A stretch of DNA of 64,000 bases. Origin: Auanema rhodensis (taxonomy: Eukaryota; Nematoda; Chromadorea; Rhabditida; Rhabditidae). This document shows positions 1 to 11,600 of the stretch, in pieces. The notes below the pieces were generated by a model that saw nothing but the letters and a program-made list of their open reading frames with translations, ran no database searches and was not told the DNA's origin. The stretch is taken from positions 16,380,501 to 16,444,500 of the forward strand of contig OZ059896.1 of the NCBI GenBank assembly GCA_964057225.1, in the 5' to 3' direction. The position numbers and the translations under genes were made by a program. Every line of letters begins with the position of its first letter. The first letter of the stretch is position 1.

Positions 1-13
1 AAGTAACCAATTA

Positions 14-1194
14 TTATTTGCTAATTATGTGAATATTCCTACTATCAACTTTGGGATAGGTATAAGGAGAACGATATTCAGAATAATAATGCATCTTATA
101 AATGTCATGACTCTCATACAAGGTGATGTACAGCTCGACCTGTAATTGTTTGCCTTCCGTCAACTTTACACCATTCTGCACAAACCGACGAAGGGATAAA
201 TCTGCAATTCGGCTGCACTAAACGTTGATGAGCATCATAGAAAGTTCCTATCAAGCCTTCCCCAAACGCACAACAGTCCATTATTTCTGAGACAATAAGA
301 GTAGCCTAAAAGGCAAAAGGGCATTATTTTAGAGAAGGAGATAAACCTTTTGATCATCTTCTGGAATGAATTTTTGTGAATTCATATTGATTAACGTTAT
401 TTTCTTATTTTCTTCACCCATATTTGTTTTTACGATGTTTTTTGATACCTCATAGAGGTAATTGTTACCCTCGATACCAATCACTTTGGCAGATTTTCTG
501 TAATTAATCAGTAAATTAAGCGAAAACATCCTATCAAAACTAGCTTCGCCGCTAATATTGATAAAAGCCCTGATCCGCTCCCAACATCTATAACAGTGTC
601 ATTTTCAGTAACCAAACGATTTATAGCTTCAGCATAGGCAAGATTTCGTTTCTGAATTGAATATAAATTACTAAGCTCGCTTCGAAGTACTCTTACAGTG
701 TCATTAATCATAACCATATGCCATCCCGGAAATAAGTTAGATCGCAAATTGCTTTCATAAACTCTAGCTGCAGCTTTTTCTAATTCTGTTGGTCGCAATT
801 TTTCTAATACAGTTCTTATAATGGACAATGCTCCGTGTAAGTTGCCTAATTCAAGAAGGAAATGAAAGAGAAACTTTGTTTGTATACCTCTTAAATATTT
901 ATATGAAGCTATTAGAAAATGTACTTCGCTACTTTGAGGATAAAGAGCTAAAACAGGTTCACTAATATTGTCAATATTTTTTAAGCTATAATAAAATCAA
1001 CTTATATAGAGAGATAGGTTTTACGAGTATACCCACTTTTCTACATATGCCTTTAGGCATATCGTAAATTCTTGATGATATTTCTGTCTAACTGTGGGTG
1101 CAACTGATTTCAGCACTACGAGATAATGTAGTAAACCGTTATTGTAATCTCTTTTCTCGACATTTTCTCGAGCAGATGCGAGTGAAAACTTCAT
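14..1194 (-). CDS. PRMT9: Protein arginine N-methyltransferase 9-like (PRMT9), 5' part, runs off the left edge
   Basis: Methylates arginine residues; human PRMT9 makes symmetric dimethylarginine on splicing factor SF3B2 (family knowledge). Exons read on the minus strand: 1194-1037, 985-888, 845-541/545, 497-347, 305-186, 139-about 44. Start chosen at 1194 because a TTTATAG acceptor lies just upstream. The N-terminus has TPR-like helices (HYLVVLKSVAP, then LYPQSSEVHFLIASYKYLRG), the PRMT9 hallmark that separates it from PRMT7. Then come a WHMVMINDTVR segment, SAM-binding motif I VIDVGSGSG, post-I VIGIEG, and the double-E region SEIMD...GEG followed by AHQRLVQPN and an IPSSVELYITL strand. A donor at about 43 (GTAGGA) suggests the gene continues left; without it the frame stops at 14. 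The intron between exons 3 and 4 does not join in phase with an ordinary GT donor (see findings). The second methyltransferase half is not in the window. Confidence 0.82.
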
Positions 1195-1818
1195 TTTCCC
1201 TATAAAATAAATAAAATCATAGCCTACTTAACACCATTCTCGAAATCCAAATAACATATTTAAAGCGAAATTCAAATGCTCAAGCCTTACGCCGAAATAC
1301 GGTGAACCGACCGGTCTGTCACAACATCTCAGAAAGGATGGCTGCTTGCCAAAGAACGTTTGTTTGCGTGCGACGCAAATGCACGCGACGCGGTCTGGGC
1401 TGTGCGTGCTATTTAGACAACTTTGCAAATCAATTTATTAGCACCCTTGTAATCTTTTTATTTTTCAACACTAACTATGGAATTTGTTATCAGTTTTCTC
1501 AAACTTCTTTTAAAAACTTAGTTTCTAATTAGAAAATTCTGGAAATGCACTGTTTCTTATTCATATAGCATATTTACGGTCTCTTGTTGATTTGTTGTGC
1601 TACTGTGTGATCTCAGCTTTTCCACTTTTTTTCCGTTTTCTTCTGCTGCTTGTTATCAGGCCTTTTTCTGTTTTTACCTGTCATCATCTTATAATGCTGT
1701 TTCAGATTGTCTCACTTTATATACTTACATTTTTAAAAAAACCGTAATATTAGTTCATTACTGTATCTTTTACAAAGGAAGTAATATATTCAATATGACC
1801 TAGTGAGGTCAGACAACC
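1195..1818. promoter_or_regulatory. Divergent intergenic region between PRMT9 and BICRA-like gene
   Basis: The 624 bp between two divergent starts contain a GC-richer core at about 1295-1410, in otherwise AT-rich DNA, with CCGACCGG and two close copies of a GCGACGC word. This is where a shared or back-to-back promoter would be expected. Open frames here (1228-1428 minus, 1302-1532 plus, 1597-1803 plus) have no recognisable domain and are treated as chance. Promoter role is inferred from position and composition only. Confidence 0.4.
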
Positions 1819-4800
1819 ATGAACTTCCCAGAGTAAGTATCTTAATTTTAAACTGTTTTTCAACATTTTATTATAGTGAGGATGGGGTTGAAGATATTTT
1901 CAACAGCATAAATTATGATGCTTTTGGCATCGATGATCACCATAGTCCATTAGAGCATGATCATTCATTACAGGTTTTTATTTGATTATTATATTTCGTT
2001 TTATTTTATTTTCTCTTTACACTTCTATACGGTTTCAGATACCAATGCGAGAACCATCGCCGGCGTCGCCCTCGAGAGATCTTGAGGACAGCTTGTACGG
2101 TTTCGGTGATCCGTCTCTTACAATACCACTACCAGAAGTATATTTTAATTTTTAAAACTTTTTTATGATTTTGTATTTTAGTTTTCACAATCTGAAAGTT
2201 CCCGTTTATCTCCTCCTTTGTTACCATATCACCAGCATAATCAAAATTATGGCCAGAGTACTGAAATGCAGATGGAAGTAATTTTAAAAAATATAGTTTT
2301 TTAATTTCATAGCATGTATGTTATAGGTACCCTATAACTCCTTTGAGCAGCCTTCAGCAGTAGTAAATGTGGAGTATTCGCTCAGTGCTCAAATAGATTC
2401 CCCTATAAACCTCTCAGATAATCGGGGCTATTATGTGAGACTTTTAAACTGTACTATGAAAAATATAATATCTAATTGTAGCAAGAGCAGCCGTCTACAT
2501 CGCAACAGCCTCCGCCTATGCAACAACACCAGCATCAACAACAACACCAACAACAACAGCATATCACTTCCCAACCGCAACAAAGGCAAATGCAAAATAC
2601 CCAGTCCAGAAATGTACAGAGAATCATAAGCACTCCTGGCCCGGCTGTTGTTACTCCTCAGCCGAGGTCAACAGGGAACCAACAAACTGTACATTGCATT
2701 TAAATTTTTAATAAATTCAATTTTTAATTCAGAAATACCAGGCACCTCGACGAACGGTGCAGTCGAGGACAAATGGAAAAAAGAAAGTTTCGAGTGGTAT
2801 TTTTGAAATTTATTATATTTCTAAAAAAATTAATGCTCAGGAAGTGTTGGTGAAGTGCTCAATACAGCTCATAAGATGAATGCTGGCAACGGCGGACAAC
2901 CTTCAGCTGTACGGCTAAGTCCTGAACAGATGCAACAGGTAAAAGCTACATTTTATAGTTTGATATGAAATCATATGTATTCCAGTTGGCATTTAGTGCG
3001 GGGGAAATTTCTAGGCTAGAAAATGAACAAAACTTAGGAGTAGCAGATAATACAGAGAGAATAAAAGAATTAAAGCAACAACAAGCTCAAATTTTCTTAG
3101 AAGCTTTGGCATCCCAATCTAATTCGTTAGTTGTTTTATTCATATTTATTAAAACCTTCTACTTTTTAGTGTCACTGGGGAAGTTATCAACCAACTTCAT
3201 CAAATAAAACAACAACCGGTGTCTCGCCCTCCTCCAAGGCAACATAGACAACAAATGCACATGCCTATGGATGCTACTCCGGATTCTCCTCAGTATGAAC
3301 CTCAAATTTATCTCTCACATACCAATGTTAGCCAAACTCAAATGTATGTTTTCTCATATCAACTGTTATATAAATTTTGTTTATAGTCATTCTAGCTATA
3401 ACGATTATAACATGATGCCCCCTGCCCCTGTGCAACATGTACCTCAACAACGGCCTGTGTATAGAGTAACATCTGTAAGTTGGAATAGTTCTGATTCAAG
3501 CTAAATTGAATGTTACAGGGTGTTCAAGTATCATACCAATCAACACAGTCCCAACAGGCTTATGTACAACCTTTGCAACCTACTTATACCCAACCTGGCG
3601 GTCCAACCGTTGGTCAAATAATTAAACAACAACATGTTTGATTCTTGTATAATTTTACAATTATATTGTTCATATTTTAGATGAGGTCTACTCCAGCTAA
3701 AGGTTCTGCAAGACAAGTACTTGTTCAAAGTGTGGTTACACCCCAACCGGCCATTGTTCACCCTCCTCCTCCCCCTCCGGTGAGATCTCTTTTTGAAAAA
3801 TGTGATTTTATAATTTTTTCAGCAACCAATAACTGTGATTAGACATCCTCCTCGACCAACACCGGAACAAACTATGCAAGCCATGGAGGAGCGTAAGATC
3901 ATGCGTTTGAACAGGTTAGATTCTTTTTAACATTTATGTTAGTGATTTATTTTTGTATAGACTGAAGGATGCCCTAGATGTCCAACAACAAGCTATCATA
4001 CAACCAAGAACTGAAGAAAAATTCAACGATATGCTTGATGTCTTGATGCGCCTTCTTCCTTATCACCAAGGATCTGAGCCTGATGTTAAAGAAGAAGAGC
4101 TAGAACAATGTGAGAATAAATCAATGATTCTAAATGCTATTTATTCGATTTTTTAGTTGATTGCAACTATCTGCGAAAGATGATTAACTTGTCTGATTCC
4201 AAAAAGAGAATTGAGCGCAAGATGCGTACAGTGCTTTTCAATGAAGCTATGGTTAGTAATTTTATATTTCCGTGTATTATATTTATTTTCATTTTTTTAA
4301 GAGATCGGCTGAGAAAGAAGAAGAAAACCTTCTTTTATTCTTGGATATGGAATACGAGAAAAGAAAATTAGAAGGCGAAAAGAAATTATTACAATCTGAT
4401 CCCTCGTCTCTTGATAGTTTTGTTCAATCCTCTGTAATCATTCCCGCGCTTCGTGATACAACCCTCCCTAGTCTCGAAAAGAAATTCTATCCACCGTTAA
4501 AAGTAAGTTTCCGACGTTTTGTTATAAACTATTATCGTATTATTTTAGTTGCACTTCGATTACCATCCATTTTGTGATATTCCTTCTGTTTCTTCTCCTG
4601 CCAAATCTCCCATTAAATCTCCTTCTTCTGTAAAATCTTCTGCTAGTAGTATAAGGTTTGTTTTTGATAATTTCAAACTTATTTACCAACTTTATTCAGG
4701 GACCCCTCACCTGTCAAATCTCCTGTAGCATCCACTAGTCGTACTGTTTTCAAAACATGTGTTCTTTCGGGTACTGATTTCCCTGATGTCCCGGCAAAGC

Positions 4801-6373
4801 CTTCTTCTATCCGGCCGAAACATACTAATGAGCAACGGTATATTGAATATATTGTGTATTTTCTTATTGCTGTTATCCTATTTTCTAGGTTGAATCACAT
4901 ATCTGATCGTATAATTCCTCAGCCAAAGGTTGAACATGTAGCTGTTAAAAATAGGATTAGTCATATTTCCCCTGCTAAGAGGGAACCAGCAATAGTTTTG
5001 AAAAATTGTAGGATTTTTTTTTTAATTTTTCGCTTTCAATATTTTGTCCCATTTAGCATTCACTGCTAACATTCCAACAATAAAGATCAAAACTAAAGGA
5101 TTTGTTAATAATAATGATTCCGATGGTTCATGTTCCCCAGAACTTGGGGTTGATGATATTGTTCAACCGTCTCCTTCGTTTGCTACTAATAATCAGGATA
5201 CTTTACGGTCGAAAATAGAACACAAGGACAATAAGCCTGTTGCGCCGGAGCCTACCTCTGAGAAGGTAAAAGTTGTTAGCATTCTATACTGAATAATGTG
5301 TGTACTTGCAGAAGAAAGAAAACAATTTCACTGTTCTTGCACGAGTTGATAACAGGCAAAATCCCGAGAATGAACCTAGGAAAGACTTAAATATTAAAAT
5401 TCCTCGTTTTAAGCCTATGGAACCAAAACCAAAAGTTCGAGAGGTAGAAAAACCAAAGGTATCTTTTTGTTAAAGATATTTAGTTAATTTCATAATATTT
5501 GTTCTAGGAACCCACTATACACATAATACCTCCTGCATTACCTCCAATAAAATTGAAGTTTTCACGGGCTATATTAGATGCAAGAGAATCTCCGGTTTTG
5601 GATAAAAGGTTTGTGAAAATGTTTTTCATTTCTCTATTTTCTTTATTTTTAGCAGCGATAAGAACAGTAAAAAGAAAAAGAAGAAGAAGAAACGAAAGAG
5701 GGATTCTCACGATTTTTCTGACGTAGACGAACAGAAAAAGCCGAAGAAGATCTCTCCAACACCTGTAAGTTTTTTGCCACTATTCTTTTCTCTCATCTGC
5801 TCATCTCTAGGAGTTTGTATTTGTACGAACTGAAGGTCTACGAGTGAAGTTTATTCGAGGACAAATATCTAGGCCTAGCTCAATTAGCAGAGAAACAACC
5901 CCAGCTGTGACACCAGCACCACCCCCTGCCCCCGTCCAGGTAGAAAATTGCCAGAACAATTTGTTTCTATATTTCTAATTTTTTCAGCCTACACCGCCAA
6001 TTACTCCGCAGTCACAGCCTATTAAATTAAAAATTCGTCTGGGACCTAGACCTAATGCTTCGGCTTCGGCTTCAGCTTCTTCTACTCCAGCAGCTCGTCC
6101 TAAGTCTCCGGTGTCTAAAAATGGCCCAATACGTTTATCCTCCGTAGGGGTTCCTGCAGCTTCAAAGTTACCCTCTATCGATTTTTCTGGTTAGATCTCT
6201 TGTGTTATGTTAATTGTGCATCATGTCGACTAATTTCAGATGATTCAGACAGTGAAGCCGATAAGTTAAGGTCGTCAACAGATGAAGCTTTGCGTGGTTG
6301 TGGTTTGAGTCGTTTATCAGGATTAACGTCTGTCCCCAAAAGACCCTTGTTACCATGGTCATCACAGCCATAA
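1819..6373 (+). CDS. BICRA/BICRAL (GLTSCR1)-like subunit of the ncBAF chromatin-remodelling complex
   Basis: About 20 short exons separated by 40-60 bp introns. The start at 1819 opens MNFPDEDGVEDIF after a 14 bp coding exon (1819-1832); exon 2 is 1877-1973, exon 3 2039-2137, exon 4 2182-2277. The N-terminal half is low complexity and rich in Gln and Pro (polyQ/QH stretch at about 2485-2600). The recognisable part, about 3880-4110, reads MRLNRLKDALDVQQQ, then QPRTEEKFNDMLDVLMRLLPYH. This matches the GLTSCR1 domain, whose family pattern is a helix with a QQ..L.P core followed by LLPYH. A basic helix follows (KKRIERKMRTVLFNEAM), then LDMEYEKRKLEGEKK, then a Ser/Pro/Lys-rich tail with an acidic DDSDSEAD patch, ending TAA at 6371-6373. 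In mammals this protein defines the BRD9-containing ncBAF complex. The domain call is fairly secure; individual tail exons less so. Confidence 0.78.
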
Positions 6374-7457
6374 CCTGGGTAAAATCTTTTCTGGTTTGCT
6401 GGCAAACAGTTGTGATTTTCAAGTGTCAAAATATTGATATACACAAAAGACTATTCACCCACGTGCCAAATTTACGCTCATTTTTCTTCTATTTTTCTCT
6501 TTCTTATATCCCCAAAAGCATATATTTATTGAATCTTGACCAAAGCCTGTATGTCAATATATTGTTTTAAATATTCACGGTTAGTATATTCGCCTAATAT
6601 AGTTGCTCAATCTTTCGTTGTTTATTTGGTGCTCGTTGTATCTCTAATAATCCTAGCGGCACATTCTTTTAAAACATTTATTGACTATCGTATGTGCTTC
6701 TTATTGCGATCTCCGCGGTTTGTGTTATCGCCATTATGCATAGATTGCCCTATATATGGTTAATATGTTGATTTACTCTCCCTCACTCAATCTTTCATTC
6801 CCAATCTACTTTGGCAAGCAAGCAATTTCGTACTCTACATTCTCGTGTAATTATGCATTTTAGAACTATACTCCGGTTAACTTAAGAGATTCATTGTCTT
6901 CTCATTCCCACTACCCTGGTGGTGTTCCTTAGTTTGTTATTATTAAACTCGTAAATGATCAGACTGATCAACCATTGTAAGCTATTGTGATCTTTAGATT
7001 TATGTATGTATAAACAGATTTTTAATAATAATACCATTTTATAAATCATCCACTTATCCCCTCCATGTGTTTTATTATGGAATATCCAGAAAATGATACA
7101 TATTTTTAGTAAATTATTAATTATATGCTCTTTGTAATCAGTATAAATAAAAATTTTGAAAACAATTTAAAATAATAATGTTAAAAAATAACTCTAAAAC
7201 AAACGGCGGTTAATTCGCGTATCGAAAATATATAAAATGGTCCTGCAACGAAAACCCTGGCCTAGTTTGACAGTATTCGCACACCACCAATTTTGAAGTA
7301 TTTTATACATATTCCCCAAATTTTTGCTTAAAATATTGTTGTTTTATCACGTTAATTTTTTTTGTTCGTGCTCATGTTTCATCTTTTTGGATTTACGCAT
7401 AACCAATTCGAGTTGTCTATAACTTTTTTTCTTGTAGAGAACCTGGGAAGATAAAAG
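6374..7457 (+). promoter_or_regulatory. 3' flank of BICRA-like gene and promoter of rps-11
   Basis: No convincing coding exon. AATAAA-type words near 7145 could end the upstream transcript. At 7231-7236 a TATAAA box follows a GCGGTTAATTCGCG element. Just before the ATG at 7458 a TTTTCTTGTAG acceptor (ending about 7436) fits trans-splicing of the ribosomal protein mRNA. ORFs at 6205-6444 minus and 6298-6763 plus overlap the previous gene's last exon and UTR and look spurious. Confidence 0.45.
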
Positions 7458-8047
7458 ATGGCTGACCAGACAGAGAGGGCTTTTTTGAAGCAGCCCACCA
7501 TCAACCATAACAACAAGGAGCGTATCCTTAGTGGTAACAAGAAACTCCAACGTTATGTTCGTAATGTAGGTCTTGGATTCAAGACTCCCCGTGAGGTAAT
7601 TTTTATCTTTTTAAATGATTTTGATGTTTATTTTCTTGTAGGCCATCGAAGGTACCTACATTGACAAGAAGTGCCCATTCACCGGAAATGTTTCTATCAG
7701 AGGAAACGTTCTTACCGGAGTTGTTCTTAAGAACAAGATGACCAGAACTATCATCGTTAGAAGAGATTACCTTCACTACATTAAGAAGTACCGTCGTTTT
7801 GAGAAGAGACATAAGAACGTCCCAGCTCACTGCTCTCCTGCCTTCAGGTAAATTTTATAAAAAATTTGTTTTATTATTAGTTAAATTTGTTGTCTTTTAA
7901 CTTAATTATTTCTGTGTTTTCAGAGATATTGTCCCAGGAGATCTTGTAACTATTGGAGAGTGCCGCCCTCTTTCCAAGACCGTCAGATTCAACGTTTTGA
8001 AGGTCAACAAGTCCGGAAGCTCCAAGAAGGGATTCTCCAAGTTCTAA
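7458..8047 (+). CDS. rps-11: 40S ribosomal protein uS17 (RPS11)
   Basis: Structural protein of the small ribosomal subunit that binds 18S rRNA. Three exons: 7458-7595, 7642-7847, 7924-8047, all with GT-AG borders. The protein starts [20 protein letters not shown] and continues with [20 protein letters not shown], then [40 protein letters not shown] and [20 protein letters not shown], ending in SKKGFSKF. Its length of about 155 residues and its gap-free match to the eukaryotic S17 family make the call very secure. Codons are more C-ending (ACC, AAG, CTC) than in neighbours, as expected for a highly expressed gene. A trans-splice-type acceptor precedes the start. Confidence 0.97.
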
Positions 8048-8644
8048 GTTACTTGTTGAAAAAGACTAATTCTCCAGTCTCACGTTTTTGTTGCTATATC
8101 TGTGGAATGAAGTCTTTAATATTGTTTTAGCTCTTCTTTTTTTTTAATTTTTACTGTTTCTTTGGACACTTTTATATTGATATACACAAAATATTATATT
8201 AAGTAATTTGGGTAGAAGGGTACGCTGTTTTGGTTTTTAATGTTACCCTGTGTTTTATGAAAAACAAGATCATACCGGGCTTGATCATGCAGTTGTCTAC
8301 TAAAACTAATTTTTTTAAAATTTGTTGTTTTGATATCCGAAAGTGGTTTATTTCAAGCTGTGCAGAATGAGCATATGGTAGAGGTTATATACTAGTCTTT
8401 TGAGTTCGGGTCAACAGCCGTGCTGCTAGCTTCAAACGGGGTCCTAAAGGTGGTCATTTCGTTGCGTTGCGGTCGCGGCGCGTGCTCGGTTTATCCGTCA
8501 ATATAGTATGTACAACTGCTATATTAATCGTAAATATCGACAAATTATAGTATTTTGCTGTTTATTTCGCTTTAGTTTTTATTCAAACATTTCATTCTTT
8601 TATATAGGTTTTGTATTTCAGATCTGAGATAGTACGTTTACGTA
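8048..8644 (+). promoter_or_regulatory. Intergenic: rps-11 3' end and CCAR1 promoter
   Basis: Holds the rps-11 3' flank and, at about 8440-8500, a GC-rich patch (GCGGTCGCGGCGCG) unlike the surrounding AT-rich DNA, a likely promoter or CpG-type element for the next gene. A TTTCAG acceptor at about 8615-8620 sits shortly before the ATG at 8645, compatible with a trans-splice site. No gene seen. Confidence 0.4.
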
Positions 8645-11600
8645 ATGTCTCAGTTCGGTGGCGGTGGCAAACCGGGAGCATGGGGTCGACCGACAGGAGG
8701 TTTAACTTGAATTTAAGCATTCATGCTAATTTGTTTGTATAGGTGCTCAATTGCCAAATTTTGGTGGAATTGGTGGAGTAGGTAGTTTTCCAATGATGGG
8801 CATGAGTGTGCCTATGATAAATCAGGCAGCATTTTCACAACCCGGAATGATGGGTATGGGAGTAATGGGAGCAGTACCCCAACAGCAACAAAGAGCAGCA
8901 GCATCATCAGCTGCAGCTTTGGTATTATGAAACATCAGTTTGCATCTTATCTTGCTGTATCTTAGAACACTCCAAATGCTGCGGGCAAGAATAGAACCTT
9001 CGTTGGTGTTGTAACAAAAATGCACGATAGTTATGGTTTTGTGGATGATGATGTATTCTTTCAGCATTCGTAAGTCTGCTTAATGTTTTTGAATTGTTTT
9101 TTTGTTCTTATCTTTCTTGTCGTAGAACACTTTTCTTTTTAGCGTCATCAGAGGTACACACCCACGTGTTGGAGATAAAGTAATGGTGGAAGCTAGTTAC
9201 AATCCCCAGATGCCTTTTAAATGGAACGCTTATCGTATTCAATTGTTATCTGGATCATGTATGTTTCTATTAACATAGTGGCAGTATTTTTTTGCTTATA
9301 GCTAATAATGAGGGCCATGTACCACAACAAGCTAGAGTAGCTTCTCCTATGACTAATCCTCCACGTAATAATCAACCCTCTGGGTCAGTTTGAATTTATG
9401 TAATTATTTTATTGTTTTCTTTAACTATTATTTCAACCAGTTTTTTTTCTGTAGATCTAGATGGGGCTCTAATGCTATGTCAGATAGAAATGGTTCGCGT
9501 CCTTCACCACCTAGACGGCGTAGTCCCCCCCGAAGAAGTCCTAGGCGGAGTCCTCCGAGAAATATGGGTGGTCCACTGCGTAGAAAGTTTGTCCCATTTT
9601 TAAATTTTTTTGATGATTTGATTGAAGGTCAAGATCACCACCACGGCGAACACCACCACCCGTACGTAGAGCTTCTCCACCAAGGGATCGCAAAAGACCA
9701 TCAGCTGCGCCTTCTTCTCGAAGGGATACACCTTCTCCTCCGCGTAGAAGGGCACGAATTATTCCCAGATATGAGTGCCGAATCAATAAACCAGTATTGT
9801 TAAGGTATGTATTTTTTAAAACTTTTATTTTTTTTCCTTTTTGATAATTTTTAAAGAATTTTTTGATTTTTTTTTTTAAACTGATTGTTCATGCCATAAT
9901 CATTTTCAGTGATCAAATATCCTTAGTACAAGTCAAATCCCGTTATCCAAAGCTTTATATTCCTTCTGATTTTGCTGACCTTACTCCTGATTGGACGAAA
10001 CGTGTTCCACTTGATAGTCCTATTGATTTTACTAATGCTGTGAGTGCTTTTACACGAGTTTAGTTTAAATAATAACATTTAGGTTTCTTTCCACGTCTTC
10101 CACAAAGATGTTGACTATATTTTGCAAGATGGCGAGAAAGAAACTGTTCTTGAACCCGAGGATTTTGATCATAGACATCAAGTCAAGGTTTTGTTGATGA
10201 GCCACGGGGGAAAGCAGGAAATGCTGAAAAAGGCATTTGGTTTGCTTGCTGACGGAAGCTTAGATGACACTCATGAAGTAACTTCTCTTTTGAAACAAAT
10301 TCAATTTTTAGTTGGTATGCTTGTTTTTATCACTGTTTTGGTTGTTTATCTTTATTATTTTTCTCTACAGGTGTTCGTGGTAAGGAATTTACTGCAATTG
10401 GCGGAAGTTATTCTCCATCGTTGGATGGGCCCGATCCAACCAATCCCGGAACTCTTATTAAAACTGCCATTCGTACAACCAAAGCTTTGACGGGTGTAGA
10501 TTTGAGTGGAGTTCCTCAATGGTAAGTTCCTTTACAGTATCAAAATTTACCCTTTTCTGAATTTTCCAAAATTTTTGTAAACCATAATATGTTGCTGGAT
10601 TGTTCATAGATGCCGACGTCAATCATCATTGAAACGCAACTCATATCTTCAGAGCCTGTGGCCCTGTGGCCGGTCAATTATGTTTAAGTGAACGTTTTGC
10701 CTCTCTTAGGTACTCGCTGGTGCAGGTTCGCTATTACCGAGCTGACAAGGATCGCGTGGATCGTGTTCACCTGCTGTGGCCTGACACACAGCTAATGATG
10801 CCAACTGAAGAAAATTGGAACGCACAGACAGCCGCACTTCGCTTGCAATGCGAGCAAAAACTTACAGCTATCGAAGAGTTGAGCCTAAAAGAAGAAAAGG
10901 AGCTGTCGCAACCACAACAACAACTTCAAACTCCTGCAGCCAAGGAAAGTCCCGTCCATCGCAGGCAATTGCCTTTATCACTGTGTTCTGTGTGTCTATC
11001 TGTCTTTTTTGAGCACTTTACCTACGCTCTGTGCCTTGTGTGCTTTACGTCCCCTAATTAAAAAAAAGAACCATCTTAATGTGCATGCTCGCATGACTTG
11101 TGTTGAATTTCAGGATTTTTTTTAGCACAAGGGGTTATTATTATTGAATTTTTTATCTCGTAGTGTGAGCCCAGTGCATACTAAAAGCGGTTCAAAACTA
11201 TATTCTAATGTTTTGTTTTTAGGATGTTCCGGGTACCCCAACAAAGGAAGGTGTAAAAGAAGAACTTTTGGAAACTCCTCTTGCTGTCGCTGAGAGCGAT
11301 GTTGATATGAGTTCTACTGAGAAACCAAAACCCCAACCTAGTCATTGGAATGATTTGGACGTGAAAAGCATGAAGGTGTATCTGATAATAACCCTCCTAT
11401 ATTTCTTTATTATACATTTTTGTTTAGGTTGCTGAGTTGAAAGCTGAACTTGATGCTAGAGGTCTAGAAAATCGTGGTGTTAAAAATGTTCTCGCTCAAC
11501 GACTTCAAGAAGCTCTTGATAAAGAACAAGTAGTGCATTTCATTATTTTTCTTTTTATTTAATTGAATCTAGGAATTGGAAGAAGATGGTCCGCCAGAAG

